Assembly: GCA_039920865.1 (NCBI GenBank)
Contig: JBDSCZ010000403.1
Coordinates: 1 to 24,877, forward strand
DNA from: AVCC01 sp039920865
GTDB lineage: Bacteria > Pseudomonadota > Gammaproteobacteria > Burkholderiales > Burkholderiaceae_D
Direction: 5' to 3'
DNA: 24,877 nucleotides
The stretch's first letter is position 1; the number at the start of each line of letters is the position of its first letter. This document shows positions 1 through 8,600 of this stretch, in pieces. Below the pieces are notes generated by a model. It saw only the letters and a list, made by a program, of their open reading frames with translations, made no database searches and was not told where the DNA came from. Made by a program: the position numbers and the translations under genes.

Positions 1-87
1 ACCGAACACGGTTTCCAGCACATGCAAGGCTTGCGCCGCTTGGGCATTGTCAGTTTTGTCGACAATGCCAGATGTTTGATAGGTCAC
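1..87 (-). CDS. recQ: RecQ-like ATP-dependent DNA helicase, N-terminal fragment (runs off the left edge)
   Basis: Only the first 29 codons are inside the window, starting at a GTG at 87. An AGGA ribosome-binding motif overlaps the end of uppP just upstream. The peptide contains AAQALHVLETVFGF, which resembles the extreme N-terminus of RecQ helicases (a leucine-rich start leading to V-F-G-[YF], normally followed by a FRGxQ motif that would lie outside the window). RecQ unwinds DNA 3' to 5' in recombination and fork repair. The gene begins 4 nt after the uppP stop codon on the same strand, so the two are probably co-transcribed. The helicase motifs themselves are not visible, so the name rests on about 15 residues and could be wrong; that a protein starts here is more secure. 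Confidence 0.5.
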   Translation of the reverse strand, partial: MTYQTSGIVDKTDNAQAAQALHVLETVFG

Positions 88-90
88 CGA

Positions 91-924
91 TTATCCTGCC
101 CAGTTGACGCTGCCGCTATAGGCGGTGGCCAGGACGACCAGGCCGAAAGCGATCCGGTACCAGGCAAACACGGTGAAATCGTGGCTGCTGATATAGCGCA
201 ACAGCCAGCGCACGCACAGGAAAGCGGAGATAAATGCCGCCACCGAGCCGACCCCAAACAACGGAATATCGGCCGGCGATAGCAGCGCCCGCTCCTTGTA
301 AATCGAATACACGGTGGCGCCCAGCAAGGTCGGAATCGCCAGGAAGAAGGAAAACTCGGTGGCGACCTTGCGCGACAGCCCGAACAGCATGCCGCCGATG
401 ATCGTGGCGCCGGAGCGGCTGGTGCCCGGCACCAGCGCAAATGCCTGCGCGCAACCGACCTTGAAGGCGTCCAGCGCGCTCATTTCATCGACCGAAGCGA
501 TCCGAACCGCAACCGGATTAACGCGATTCCGGCGCTCGACCCACAAGATGATAAAGCCGCCAATGATGAATGCCAGCGCCACCGGCACCGGCTTGAACAG
601 GCTGGCTTTGATGGCCTTGGCAAACAGCAGGCCCAGCACAGCTGCCGGCAGGAAAGCGATGACAAGATTGCCTGCAAATTTTTGTGATTTGGCATCCGTC
701 AGCAGGCCGGACAGAACAGATCCGATACGCTGCCGGTATTCCCAGCACACGGCCAACATCGCACCAGCCTGGATCACGATTTCGAATACCTTGATCTTGT
801 CGCCGGTGAAGTCGAGCAGGCTGCCAGCCAAAATCAGATGGCCGGTCGATGAAATCGGTAAAAATTCGGTAAAGCCTTCGACCAGCCCCATGATGATTGC
901 TTTTAGTGCAAGAGTAATATCCAT
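91..924 (-). CDS. uppP: Undecaprenyl-diphosphatase UppP (BacA)
   Basis: Integral membrane enzyme of 277 residues that dephosphorylates undecaprenyl diphosphate to recycle the lipid carrier for peptidoglycan and other cell-surface polymers; BacA overexpression gives bacitracin resistance in other bacteria. The family signatures are present: EGFTEFLPISSTGH at 16-29, with E16, E20, S26 and H29 of the active site, and PGTSRSG at 166-172, with the essential arginine R170. Several hydrophobic membrane spans cover most of the chain, and the length is usual for the family. I chose the ATG at 924 because it begins directly at the conserved N-terminus MDITLALKA; an in-frame TTG at 957 lies upstream inside the preceding terminator. 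No good Shine-Dalgarno sequence precedes 924. It is the first gene of a minus-strand pair with the RecQ-like gene and is separated from the lipoprotein gene by a terminator. Confidence 0.95.
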   Translation of the reverse strand: MDITLALKAIIMGLVEGFTEFLPISSTGHLILAGSLLDFTGDKIKVFEIVIQAGAMLAVCWEYRQRIGSVLSGLLTDAKSQKFAGNLVIAFLPAAVLGLLFAKAIKASLFKPVPVALAFIIGGFIILWVERRNRVNPVAVRIASVDEMSALDAFKVGCAQAFALVPGTSRSGATIIGGMLFGLSRKVATEFSFFLAIPTLLGATVYSIYKERALLSPADIPLFGVGSVAAFISAFLCVRWLLRYISSHDFTVFAWYRIAFGLVVLATAYSGSVNWAG

Positions 925-958
925 GAATTTTTTTTGAAAGTGGGAAAGATGCGCCAAT

Positions 959-990
959 AAAAAACCCGCATCCGGGCGCGCGGTGCGGGT
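959..990 (-). terminator. Rho-independent terminator of the DUF1439 lipoprotein gene
   Basis: Read on the minus strand, ACCCGCA (984-990) pairs with TGCGGGT (964-970) and is followed by a run of T residues (about 959-964). It lies 28 nt beyond the stop codon of the lipoprotein gene and just before uppP, so uppP probably has its own promoter or depends on read-through. Confidence 0.75.
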
Positions 991-1017
991 GCCATCGCAA
1001 AATACAACTTCAGCCGG

Positions 1018-1569
1018 CTATTTTACAGACTCCAGCGTGATCACCAGGCTATTACGCCTGACGACGATATTGGTCGGAACGCGACGGGTCCCCGCATATT
1101 GCAAGTCGTTCGGCTGCAGCGTGTACAACGGAACCCCGTTCAGGATCCCTTCGGCCAGCAAGCCGCCCAGCTTGCTCACTTGCCTGCTGACGCCAGCATC
1201 GACGCCGTCCAGTTCGATGTTTTCCATACGCGGATCGGTCAGCACGATGGCATTTTTGGCCGGATCGAACTGCAATCCGCCCGAGATCGCAAAACGCCCT
1301 TTCCATGCGTTCTTCATGAATGGCGGTGCAATTACCGCATCCATCGTGGTCAGAACCCGATTGCTGTCCGGCTGCAGCGCCAGCCTGGGATTGCTGACCT
1401 GGATGTCGAGCAGCGCCAGATAGCGGTTGTTCAACGGAAAGTTCCGGTCCAGCGACTGCTGCAATTTGTAAAGCGGAAATTCAACCTCGCGCGGCCCCAG
1501 CAAACCGGCACATGCGCTCAGCGTGATGGCAGCGAGCAGCATCAGCATGCGTGCATAAAAACGTTTCAT
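1018..1569 (-). CDS. DUF1439 family lipoprotein (YceB-like)
   Basis: Predicted 183-residue lipoprotein. The N-terminus is a lipoprotein signal peptide: positive residues, a hydrophobic stretch and the lipobox LSAC, with the lipidated cysteine at C20. The body, with phrases such as LYKLQQSLDRNFPLNNRY and LQFDPAKNAIVLTDPRME, matches the pattern of DUF1439 proteins such as E. coli YceB, which are periplasm-facing lipoproteins of unknown function. The start at 1569 is supported by a GGAG motif about 8 nt upstream; a longer in-frame start at 1605 lacks the signal-peptide logic. The residue after the lipidated cysteine is alanine, so an outer-membrane destination is likely (inference). The gene is monocistronic and ends in its own terminator. 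No specific function can be given. Confidence 0.85.
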   Translation of the reverse strand: MKRFYARMLMLLAAITLSACAGLLGPREVEFPLYKLQQSLDRNFPLNNRYLALLDIQVSNPRLALQPDSNRVLTTMDAVIAPPFMKNAWKGRFAISGGLQFDPAKNAIVLTDPRMENIELDGVDAGVSRQVSKLGGLLAEGILNGVPLYTLQPNDLQYAGTRRVPTNIVVRRNSLVITLESVK

Positions 1570-1906
1570 ACATGACTCCAGATATATTGCGGCGCAGTAA
1601 GCCAATCCAATTCAGACCGGACGAACAGCGCTTCGGTTCGCGATCGTACGCATATAGCAAACGACGGTTGCGGGCTGACACAGAATGCCAGACATAAAAA
1701 TGGTAGAAAATCATGCATCTACATTCTTCGTCGCATATTCTGCACCGGGCATTGACCAACAGCGGCAAACAATCAAGCGGCGACGGGATTGCATGTGCAA
1801 CGCAGCATGACACGATTCCAGCTCCGACACGTATCGATCATATGGGGATACCAGTAAGGCAACGGCAAGCTTGAGCAATGACAGTGGCATTGCCATTGCC
1901 ACACTT
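1570..1906. other. Intergenic stretch, nothing recognised
   Basis: About 340 bp between the lipoprotein gene and the ppsA scar. Short open frames exist on the minus strand (for example 1711-1929), but their products resemble nothing known, are rich in Cys, Arg and His, and lack convincing ribosome-binding sites. It should hold the promoter of the lipoprotein gene, but I cannot assign one with confidence. Confidence 0.4.
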
Positions 1907-2029
1907 TCAGCTTGGCGGTCGCGGCGCACGTCCCAGACGCTGCTCGACTTCCAACACCTGTCGGGTGGTCTTGATGATGCTGTCGGGATTCAGGCTGATC
2001 GAGTCGATGCCGATTTCAACCAGATATTG
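1907..2029 (-). pseudogene. ppsA: C-terminal remnant of phosphoenolpyruvate synthase
   Basis: On the minus strand, codons from about 2029 down to the stop at 1907 encode about 40 residues including YLVEIGIDSISLNPDS and QVLEVEQRLGR. This corresponds to the extreme C-terminus of PEP synthase (ATP + pyruvate + water to PEP + AMP + phosphate), where the motif G-I-D-S-[IM]-S-L-N-P-D is highly conserved. The fragment ends at a natural-looking stop. Upstream (higher coordinates) the frame continues into low-similarity sequence to 2125 with no trace of the catalytic domains of this normally near-800-residue enzyme. The rest of the gene is absent from the window, so this is a gene scar left by deletion or rearrangement, or a duplicated 3' end. 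A tiny expressed protein is unlikely. Confidence 0.75.
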
Positions 2030-2503
2030 CCTGTTTCCATCATCATCTTTCAATGCATGATTGTTAATCCTGAGGTTAAAAAATACGGCAAAAACAATAT
2101 CCGCGAAATGCACGAATGGCACCAAAAAATCAGCGGCGGAGCGCGACCGTAACAGTTAAGCTTTAATCTTGAATCTGAAGCTATTCCAATAGTAGGTAGT
2201 GTATATTTAACATACCCTTTTAAAACATGCGTAAAATGTCATGAAAATTACTATACCCCTTGTTTTTTTAAAACAATCCAGTCCAAACTGATGCTCTTCG
2301 CGTGTTGCAACAGGGCGTTGCTTGAATCACAGCGACATGGTCGTGCCGGGATCGGGTCGCGCTGCTTGGTGGGAAGCAAACAAGGATTGGAAATTCCGAT
2401 TTGAATACGTGCGGTGAAATTGCGCCGCATCATTACATGATGATTTTATTCTGGCTATCTTCAACAACACGCAACGCCGGAACACAATCCAAGGAGATAC
2501 GTG
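2030..2503. other. Intergenic region upstream of the aldolase gene
   Basis: About 470 bp without a supportable gene and markedly more AT-rich than its surroundings between about 2160 and 2275. A possible sigma70 promoter for the aldolase is TTGCGC (2420-2425) with TTTTAT (2444-2449), spacing 18; the match is only moderate. A strong AAGGAG ribosome-binding site lies at 2491-2496. Nothing else is recognised. Confidence 0.4.
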
Positions 2504-3526
2504 ATGTCAAATCAGGATCATTTACAGGCAACCATAGCCGATCTGGTGCAGCTCGGGCGCGGCATCCTTGCAGCCGATGAAAGCGCGCCTACCATCGCCA
2601 AGCGATTCAAGGCAATCAACCTCGAATCGACAGAAGAAAACCGGCGCGCCTACCGCGCGCTGCTGCTGACCGCGCCGGGGTTGGGCGAGTACATCAGCGG
2701 CGCCATCCTGTTCGAGGAAACACTGGGCCATGCAACGGATGACGGCACGCTGCTGCCTGCGGCTGCCTGGGGACAAAAGATCGTCCCGGGCATCAAGGTC
2801 GACAAGGGCCCGATAGCGCTGGCCTTGAGCCCGGGTGATATGGTCACCCAGGGACTGGACGGTCTGGCACTGCGGCTGCAAATCTACCGGAATCAGGGTG
2901 CCCGCTTTGCCAAATGGCGCGAGGTGTATTCGATCAGCCAGCATCTTCCCAGCGCACAGGGGATTGCAGCCAGCGCCGAAATGCTGGCCCGTTATGCAGC
3001 CGCATGCCAGGGCGAAGGCCTGGTTCCGATTGTCGAACCTGAAATTCTGATGGATGGCGATCACAGCATCGAACGCTGTGCAGAAGTCTCAGAAGCGGTT
3101 TTGCACGCGGTGTTTCACGCGCTGCATCGCCATCATGTGGTGCTTGAGCACATGCTGCTGAAACCCGCGATGGTGCTGCCCGGCAAGGAACAGCAGTCCA
3201 AAGCCAGTCCGCAAGCAGTCGCCGATGCCACCATCAAAATCCTGCGCCGCACCGTCCCTGCCGCGGTACCCAGCATCAATTTCCTCTCCGGCGGGCAAGC
3301 CCCGGAAGAAGCGACTGCCAACCTCAATGCACTGAATCAATGCGACGCTGCATTACCTTGGCGCCTCAGCATTTCTTACGGCCGTGCGTTGCAACAGCCG
3401 GTACTGCACGCCTGGAACGGCAAGCCGGCAAATATCGGTGCGGCCCAGCAAGCGCTGCTCAAACGCGCCCGCCTGAACAGCCTGGCCATGCGCGGCGACT
3501 ATGCACCGGAAATGGAAAACGACTGA
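2504..3526 (+). CDS. Class I fructose-bisphosphate aldolase
   Basis: Glycolytic and gluconeogenic enzyme of 340 residues that interconverts fructose 1,6-bisphosphate with glyceraldehyde 3-phosphate and dihydroxyacetone phosphate through a Schiff base, without metal. The early motif GRGILAADES (about 18-27), the GxK segment VPGIKVDKG, the VEPEIL(M)DGDH stretch and the Schiff-base lysine in LLKPAMV (K220) are all present. The C-terminal half carries the FLSGGQ phosphate-binding motif. Length fits the animal/plant-type class I family. The ATG at 2504 is preferred over the adjacent in-frame GTG at 2501 because AAGGAG at 2491-2496 is then 7 nt away. The gene stands alone, with about 470 bp upstream and 290 bp downstream. 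The ppsA scar upstream hints at a former gluconeogenic neighbour. Confidence 0.93.
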   Translation: MSNQDHLQATIADLVQLGRGILAADESAPTIAKRFKAINLESTEENRRAYRALLLTAPGLGEYISGAILFEETLGHATDDGTLLPAAAWGQKIVPGIKVDKGPIALALSPGDMVTQGLDGLALRLQIYRNQGARFAKWREVYSISQHLPSAQGIAASAEMLARYAAACQGEGLVPIVEPEILMDGDHSIERCAEVSEAVLHAVFHALHRHHVVLEHMLLKPAMVLPGKEQQSKASPQAVADATIKILRRTVPAAVPSINFLSGGQAPEEATANLNALNQCDAALPWRLSISYGRALQQPVLHAWNGKPANIGAAQQALLKRARLNSLAMRGDYAPEMEND

Positions 3527-3750
3527 CGCTACAGCAGTTGCAGCAGCGCCTGCAAACTGACTCAGGGCGATTCCGGATAAAACCCCCAGCGTGGGCCGCA
3601 GCGCCCACACTCCACCGCTGCGCCAATCACACAATGGTCTGGCGCGCCACCTTGCGGCGTCTTGAATGCGACCCGGCCGAGCGCCGGACTGTTTGCCGGG
3701 CTGCTCGCCGTACATGCTATGTAACGCTTTGTTTCATTTCGCCAAGGCCA
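3527..3750. other. Intergenic region after the aldolase gene
   Basis: No supportable gene. A short GC hairpin, GTGGGC pairing with GCCCAC at about 3594-3611, has no T tract, so it is at best a weak terminator for the aldolase gene. Open frames on both strands here run into the aldolase gene in the wrong frame and resemble nothing known. Confidence 0.35.
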
Positions 3751-3803
3751 TTGACGACATCTGCATTGCCGCTTACATTACTGACTCTAAAGTAAGTTAC
3801 TAA
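3751..3803 (+). promoter_or_regulatory. Promoter with overlapping TetR-type operator for the efflux locus
   Basis: A good sigma70 promoter is visible: TTGACG (3751-3756), 17 nt, TACATT (3774-3779). Across and just after the -10 lies nested inverted symmetry: TTACT (3778-3782), 8 nt, AGTAA (3791-3795), and again AGTAA, 1 nt, TTACT (3797-3801). A palindrome at this position, directly ahead of a TetR gene, is what an autoregulatory operator would look like. No clear ribosome-binding site precedes the tetR start at 3817. Binding by the TetR protein is inference. Confidence 0.6.
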
Positions 3804-3816
3804 TTTCCATTTCCGC

Positions 3817-4497
3817 ATGAACACTCCAATAGAAAGCAAGCCGCGCTGGGAGCGCCGCAAGGATGAGCGTCCGCAGGAACTCTTGGCAGCGGCACTGGAT
3901 TTTTTCGTTGACAAGGGTTTTGCTGCGACGCGTCTAACCGATGTCGCAGCCCGCGCCGGCGTATCGAAGGGCACCTTGTATCTGTACTTCACCAACAAAG
4001 AAGACTTATTCAAGGCCGTGGTGCGGGAAAACCTGTCGCCGCTGCTGGATGACGCAGAGACGTTGATAGACTGTTTTGACGGCCATAGCGCCGACCTGTT
4101 TCGCGACATCATGCTGGGCTGGTGGCAGCGTATCGGCGATACCCAACTCTCCGGTATCACCAAGCTGATGATGGCGGAGTCCGGCAACTTTCCGGAGCTG
4201 GCGCAGTTTTACCACCAGGAAGTGATCTTGCGCGGCAACGCGATGATCGCCCGCATACTGGAGCGCGGCATGGCGCGCGGAGAATTCCGTACTCTCGACC
4301 CGCAGCTGACCACACAGGCGATCATCGCGCCGATGATCATGCTGATGATGTCCAAACATGCATTCGGCAATTGCCAGATCAGACCGGTCTCGCCGCTGGA
4401 TTACCTGAATAATTTTGTCGATCTGTGCTTGCACGGCATGTTACGCCAGGACACCGCTGCTGCCGCCGACACACCACAGAAACCCGGCCCATGCTAA
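3817..4497 (+). CDS. TetR/AcrR family transcriptional repressor of the efflux operon
   Basis: Regulator of 226 residues. The N-terminal DNA-binding domain is typical: ELLAAALDFFVDKGFAATRLTDVAARAGVS with the helix-turn-helix at about 40-60, ending in the family motif GTLYLYFTNKEDLF. The C-terminal part is an all-helical ligand and dimerisation domain with a hydrophobic run of Ile, Met and Leu at about 166-178. The reading frame ends TGCTAA and overlaps the start codon of the next gene (ATG at 4491) by 7 nt, so repressor and pump are translationally coupled. Location suggests that it represses its own operon and is released by a pump substrate. The palindrome over the promoter at 3778-3801 is the probable operator. 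The inducing ligand cannot be read from the sequence. Confidence 0.9.
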   Translation: MNTPIESKPRWERRKDERPQELLAAALDFFVDKGFAATRLTDVAARAGVSKGTLYLYFTNKEDLFKAVVRENLSPLLDDAETLIDCFDGHSADLFRDIMLGWWQRIGDTQLSGITKLMMAESGNFPELAQFYHQEVILRGNAMIARILERGMARGEFRTLDPQLTTQAIIAPMIMLMMSKHAFGNCQIRPVSPLDYLNNFVDLCLHGMLRQDTAAAADTPQKPGPC

Positions 4498-5654
4498 AAC
4501 CACGCACATTTCGAATTGGACTGGTGATTCTGGCGCTATTGATCGCCGGCGCGGCGATCGGACTGAAAACCCGCAACACGAAACCCGACCCGGCCACAAC
4601 GCCGGCGGCCGCTGCGCCGGCGCTGGAATTTCTGGCCGGCGACCTGATTGCCGTTACACCACGCGATCTGCGCCAAACAATCACGGCGTCAGGCGCGTTG
4701 CGCGCGGTCAACCAGGCTATCGTCAAAGCCAAAGTTGCCGGCGAGATACGCGAAGTGCTGGTGCGCGAAGGTGCAACAGTCACTGCCGGCCAGATTTTGA
4801 TCCGGATAGACGACCGTGAATATCAGGCCAAAGTTGCGCAGGCGAACGGCGCTCTGCAGGCGGCGCGCGGGCAGTTGGCCATTGCCACCAATGAACGCAG
4901 CAACAGCCGCAGATTAGTCGATAAGGGGTTTATTTCCAAAAATGCCTTTGACAATTCGGCCAGCCAGTACGCAATTGCCCAGGCGAATCTCGATTCGGCC
5001 AAAGGTGCGCTCGATGTAACCCAAAAATTGCTGGCAGACACCGTGCTGCGCTCGCCGATTACCGGCCTGATCAGCAGCCGTTCGGTGCAGCCGGGCGAGA
5101 AGGTGTCAGCCGACAACCTCTTGCTCGAAGTCGTCGATTTGCGTCGAATGGAAATGGAAGCATCGGTACCGGCCGCTGACATCGCCCAAATCAAATTGGG
5201 GCAAGCTGTCAGCGTTCGGGTCGATGGCCTGCCGCAGGCTGTAGCCGGCAGCGTGGCCCGCATCAATCCGACCACCCAGCCCGGTTCGCGCTCGATTCTG
5301 GCTTATATCCAGATCGACAACCCTGACGGCGCACTGCGCGGCGGCATGTTTGGCGAAGCCGAACTGACGCTGTCGCGAAAAACCGGCGTGCTCAGCGTGC
5401 CGCAATCGGCGATCCGGCAAGTCGATGGCAGAACCATCGTGTATGTTGTCGAGAACGGCTTGCTGGCAGAAAAGGCCGTCACGCTCGGACTGGAAGGCAA
5501 TGACGGCAACGGCGCCGCAGTCGAAATCACCGCTGGACTGAATCCCGGCGCGCAAGTCGTCAAGGCCAATCTGGGCCGCCTGAAAGCCGGCACCCCGGCC
5601 CGTCTGGCACCAAAAGTTGCAGCTGCAGCCGCAACTGCGGCCGGGAAAGAATAA
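4491..5654 (+). CDS. RND efflux periplasmic adaptor (membrane fusion protein, HlyD/AcrA-type)
   Basis: Periplasmic adaptor of 387 residues linking an inner-membrane RND pump to an outer-membrane channel. An N-terminal hydrophobic anchor (about 8-25) is followed by an Ala/Pro linker. Next come the first half of a lipoyl domain (VKAKVAGEIREVLVREGATV), an alpha-helical hairpin rich in Ala, Gln and Asn (about 115-185), the returning lipoyl half (LRSPITGLISSRSVQPGEKV) and beta-barrel and membrane-proximal domains. No lipobox cysteine is seen, so it is anchored by an uncleaved helix. The start at 4491 begins MLKPRTFRIGL and overlaps the tetR stop; an in-frame upstream start at 4425 would add a stretch inside tetR with no purpose. 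The pump gene follows after 3 nt. Confidence 0.93.
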   Translation: MLKPRTFRIGLVILALLIAGAAIGLKTRNTKPDPATTPAAAAPALEFLAGDLIAVTPRDLRQTITASGALRAVNQAIVKAKVAGEIREVLVREGATVTAGQILIRIDDREYQAKVAQANGALQAARGQLAIATNERSNSRRLVDKGFISKNAFDNSASQYAIAQANLDSAKGALDVTQKLLADTVLRSPITGLISSRSVQPGEKVSADNLLLEVVDLRRMEMEASVPAADIAQIKLGQAVSVRVDGLPQAVAGSVARINPTTQPGSRSILAYIQIDNPDGALRGGMFGEAELTLSRKTGVLSVPQSAIRQVDGRTIVYVVENGLLAEKAVTLGLEGNDGNGAAVEITAGLNPGAQVVKANLGRLKAGTPARLAPKVAAAAATAAGKE

Positions 5655-5657
5655 GCG

Positions 5658-8600
5658 ATGTGGTTCACTCGCATTAGTATTGGCAATCCGGTGCTGGCGA
5701 CCATGATGATGCTGGCCTTCGTGGTACTGGGGCTGTTCTCCTATCAGCGCTTGCGGGTCGATCAGTTCCCAGATGTCACCTTTCCGGTGGTGGTAATACA
5801 AACCGAATATCCGGGCGCCGCTCCCGAAACGGTCGAATCCGATCTGACCCGCAAGATGGAAGAGGCGGTCAATACCATCAACGGTATCAACAGCCTGACC
5901 TCGCGCTCGTATGAAGGGTCTTCGGTTGTCATCATCGAATTCGATTTGAGCATCAATCCTGCCCAGGCCGCGCAGGACGTGCGCGAAAAAGTGGCGCTGA
6001 TCAAGACCACCTTCAGAAAAGAGATCAAGGAGCCGCGCGTGACGCGCTATGATCCGGCCGACCAGCCGATCTTTTCGGTAGCGGTGACCAATGACGCTAC
6101 GGTGCAGCAGCGCAGCTTCCGCGATCTGACCACGATTGCCGACCAGGTGGTCAAAAAACGGCTGGAAAATGTGCGTGGCGTCGGCGCGGTGACACTGGTG
6201 GGCGGCATCAAGCGCGAAATTCAGATTTACGTCAAGCCGCTGGAGATGGAATCGCTCGGCATCAGCGTCGATCAGATCATCAATGCAGTGCGCAGCGAAA
6301 ACCAGGAACTGCCAGCCGGTGCGATCCGCGCCGCTACCAACGAGCAGTTGGTGCAGGTACAGGGACGGATCCAGCGCGTGCAGGATTTCGGCGACATCAT
6401 CGTGGCCCGGCGCGGCGGCCAGCCGGTCAAGCTGTCGCAAATCGCTCAAGTCGTCGATGGTCAGCAGGAACAGGAAAGCCTGGCGCTGTATAACGGCCGG
6501 CGCACACTGGCGCTGGACATACTCAAGGCGCAAGGGCAAAACACGATCGAGATTGCCGACAATCTGCAAGCCGCACTGAAGGAACTGGAACCGCGCCTGA
6601 AGGCGCTGTACCCGGGCGTGCGGATCGAAGTCATCAAGGATGGCTCGCGCCAGATCCGGGTCGGGGTCGAGAACGTGCGCCGCACGCTGATCGAGGGCGC
6701 ATTGCTGACTATCCTGATCGTGTTCCTGTTCCTCAATTCGTGGCGTTCGACCGTGATTACCGGACTGACCCTGCCGATTTCGCTGATCGGCACCTTCCTG
6801 TTCATGAACATGTTCGGCTTCACCATCAACATGATCACGCTGATGGCGCTGTCGCTGTGCGTCGGCCTGCTGATCGACGATGCGATTGTGGTGCGCGAAA
6901 ACATCGTGCGCCACGCCGGCATGAAAGTGAACGGCAACGATGGCCCTTATAAGGATCACAAAACGGCGGCGCTGGAAGGCACTGCCGAAATCGGGCTGGC
7001 GGTGCTGGCGACCACGTTCTCGATTGTCGCGGTATTTCTGCCGGTCGGCTTCATGGGCGGCATCATCGGGCGTTTCTTCCACCAGTTTGGCGTCACGGTG
7101 GCGGCTGCAGTGCTGATTTCGATGTTCGTCTCGTTCACGCTGGACCCGATGCTGTCGTCGATTTGGCCCGACCCGGATGCGCATGGCATACACCGGCGCA
7201 CTGGCTGGTATGCCAATACCATCGGGCGCGTGCTGGCGCAGTTCGAACGGCTGGTGACATGGTTTTCGCGCGGCTACCAGGTGCTGTTGAAATGGTCGCT
7301 GCGGCATCGCGGACTGACGTTGCTGATTGCGCTGGCCAGCTTCATCGGCGGGCTGGCGCTGCCGGCGGTCGGCCTGATCGGCTCCGAATTCGTGCCGCAG
7401 GCGGATTATTCAGAAACCGGCGTCACCTTCTTTACGCCGGTCGGCTCGTCGCTGGAACTGACCGAAAGCAAGGTGCATCAGGTCGAAGCCGCGCTACGCC
7501 GGTTCCCCGAAGTGCGCGACACCTATTCCAGCATCAATACCGGCGCTTCGCAGGGAAAAAACACCGCCACCGTATTCGTGCGCCTGATTCCGCGCGCCGA
7601 CCGCCGTCGCAGCACCGCAGATCTGTCCGGGCCGCTGCGCACGCAACTGTCGCGCATTGCCGGCATCACCGTGACCCATATCGGCACGCTCGATGGCGTC
7701 GGCGGCGATTCCAAGCAAATCCGCCTGAGCCTGCAAGGCAGCGATCTGGGGCAACTGGCCAAGCTATCGGAACAAGCCCAGGCCAAACTGCGCACGATTC
7801 CCGGCCTGGTCGATCTGGACTCCAGCCTGAAAGCAGCCAAGCCGACTATTGCGATCGAACCCAAGCGCAATCTTGCCGCCGACCTGGGCATCGGCGTGGC
7901 GCAAATCGGCAACACCCTGCGTCCTTTGCTGGCCGGTGAAGCCGCCAGCAGCTGGCGCGCGCCGGACGACGAGAACTACGACGTCAATGTGCGCCTGGCG
8001 CCGTCGGACCGCGACCATATCGACGACCTCTCGCATCTGATGCTGACCAGCACCCAGACCAATCCCGACGGCTCCCCCAGAATGGTGCCGTTGCGCCAGG
8101 TCGCGGACATCAGCGCCACCACCGGTGCCAACCAGATCAACCGGCGCGACCTGAACCGCGAGGTCGAACTATCGGCCAATGTGATCGGCCGCTCGGCCGG
8201 AGAAGTCAGCAAGGATGTCAAGCAAGCGCTCGACTCGATCGCGATTCCGCCAGGCTATCGCTACCAGATCGGCGGCGCAACCAAGAGCATGAACGAATCG
8301 TTCGGCTATGCGGTGGCGGCATTGGCGCTGGCAGTCATCTTCATTTACATGATCCTGGCATCGCAGTTCGCCAGCTTCCTGCAGCCGCTGGCGATCATGT
8401 CGTCGCTGCCGCTGACCTTGATCGGCGCCTTTCTGATGCTGATGCTGTTCCGCTCGACGTTGAACATTTTTTCCATCATCGGCCTCATCATGCTGATGGG
8501 GCTGGTCACCAAGAATGCCATTCTGCTGATCGACTTCAGCAACCAGATGCGGCGTGCCGGCATGAACCGTCACGACGCGCTGCTGGAAGCCGCGCACGTG

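Noticed and set aside
1711..1929. Minus-strand 72-codon frame with a short hydrophobic stretch
   Set aside because: No family resemblance or ribosome-binding site, unusual Cys/Arg content, and it overlaps the ppsA scar in another frame.
3353..3715. Minus-strand frame of 120 codons at the aldolase 3' end
   Set aside because: It reads back into the aldolase gene, has no ribosome-binding site and resembles no family.
5106..7307. A 733-codon open frame on the minus strand, opposite the adaptor and RND pump genes
   Set aside because: It is very rich in Arg, His, Gln and Asp with no recognisable domain and lies wholly antisense to two clearly real, conserved genes. GC-rich third positions of the sense genes keep this frame open by chance.
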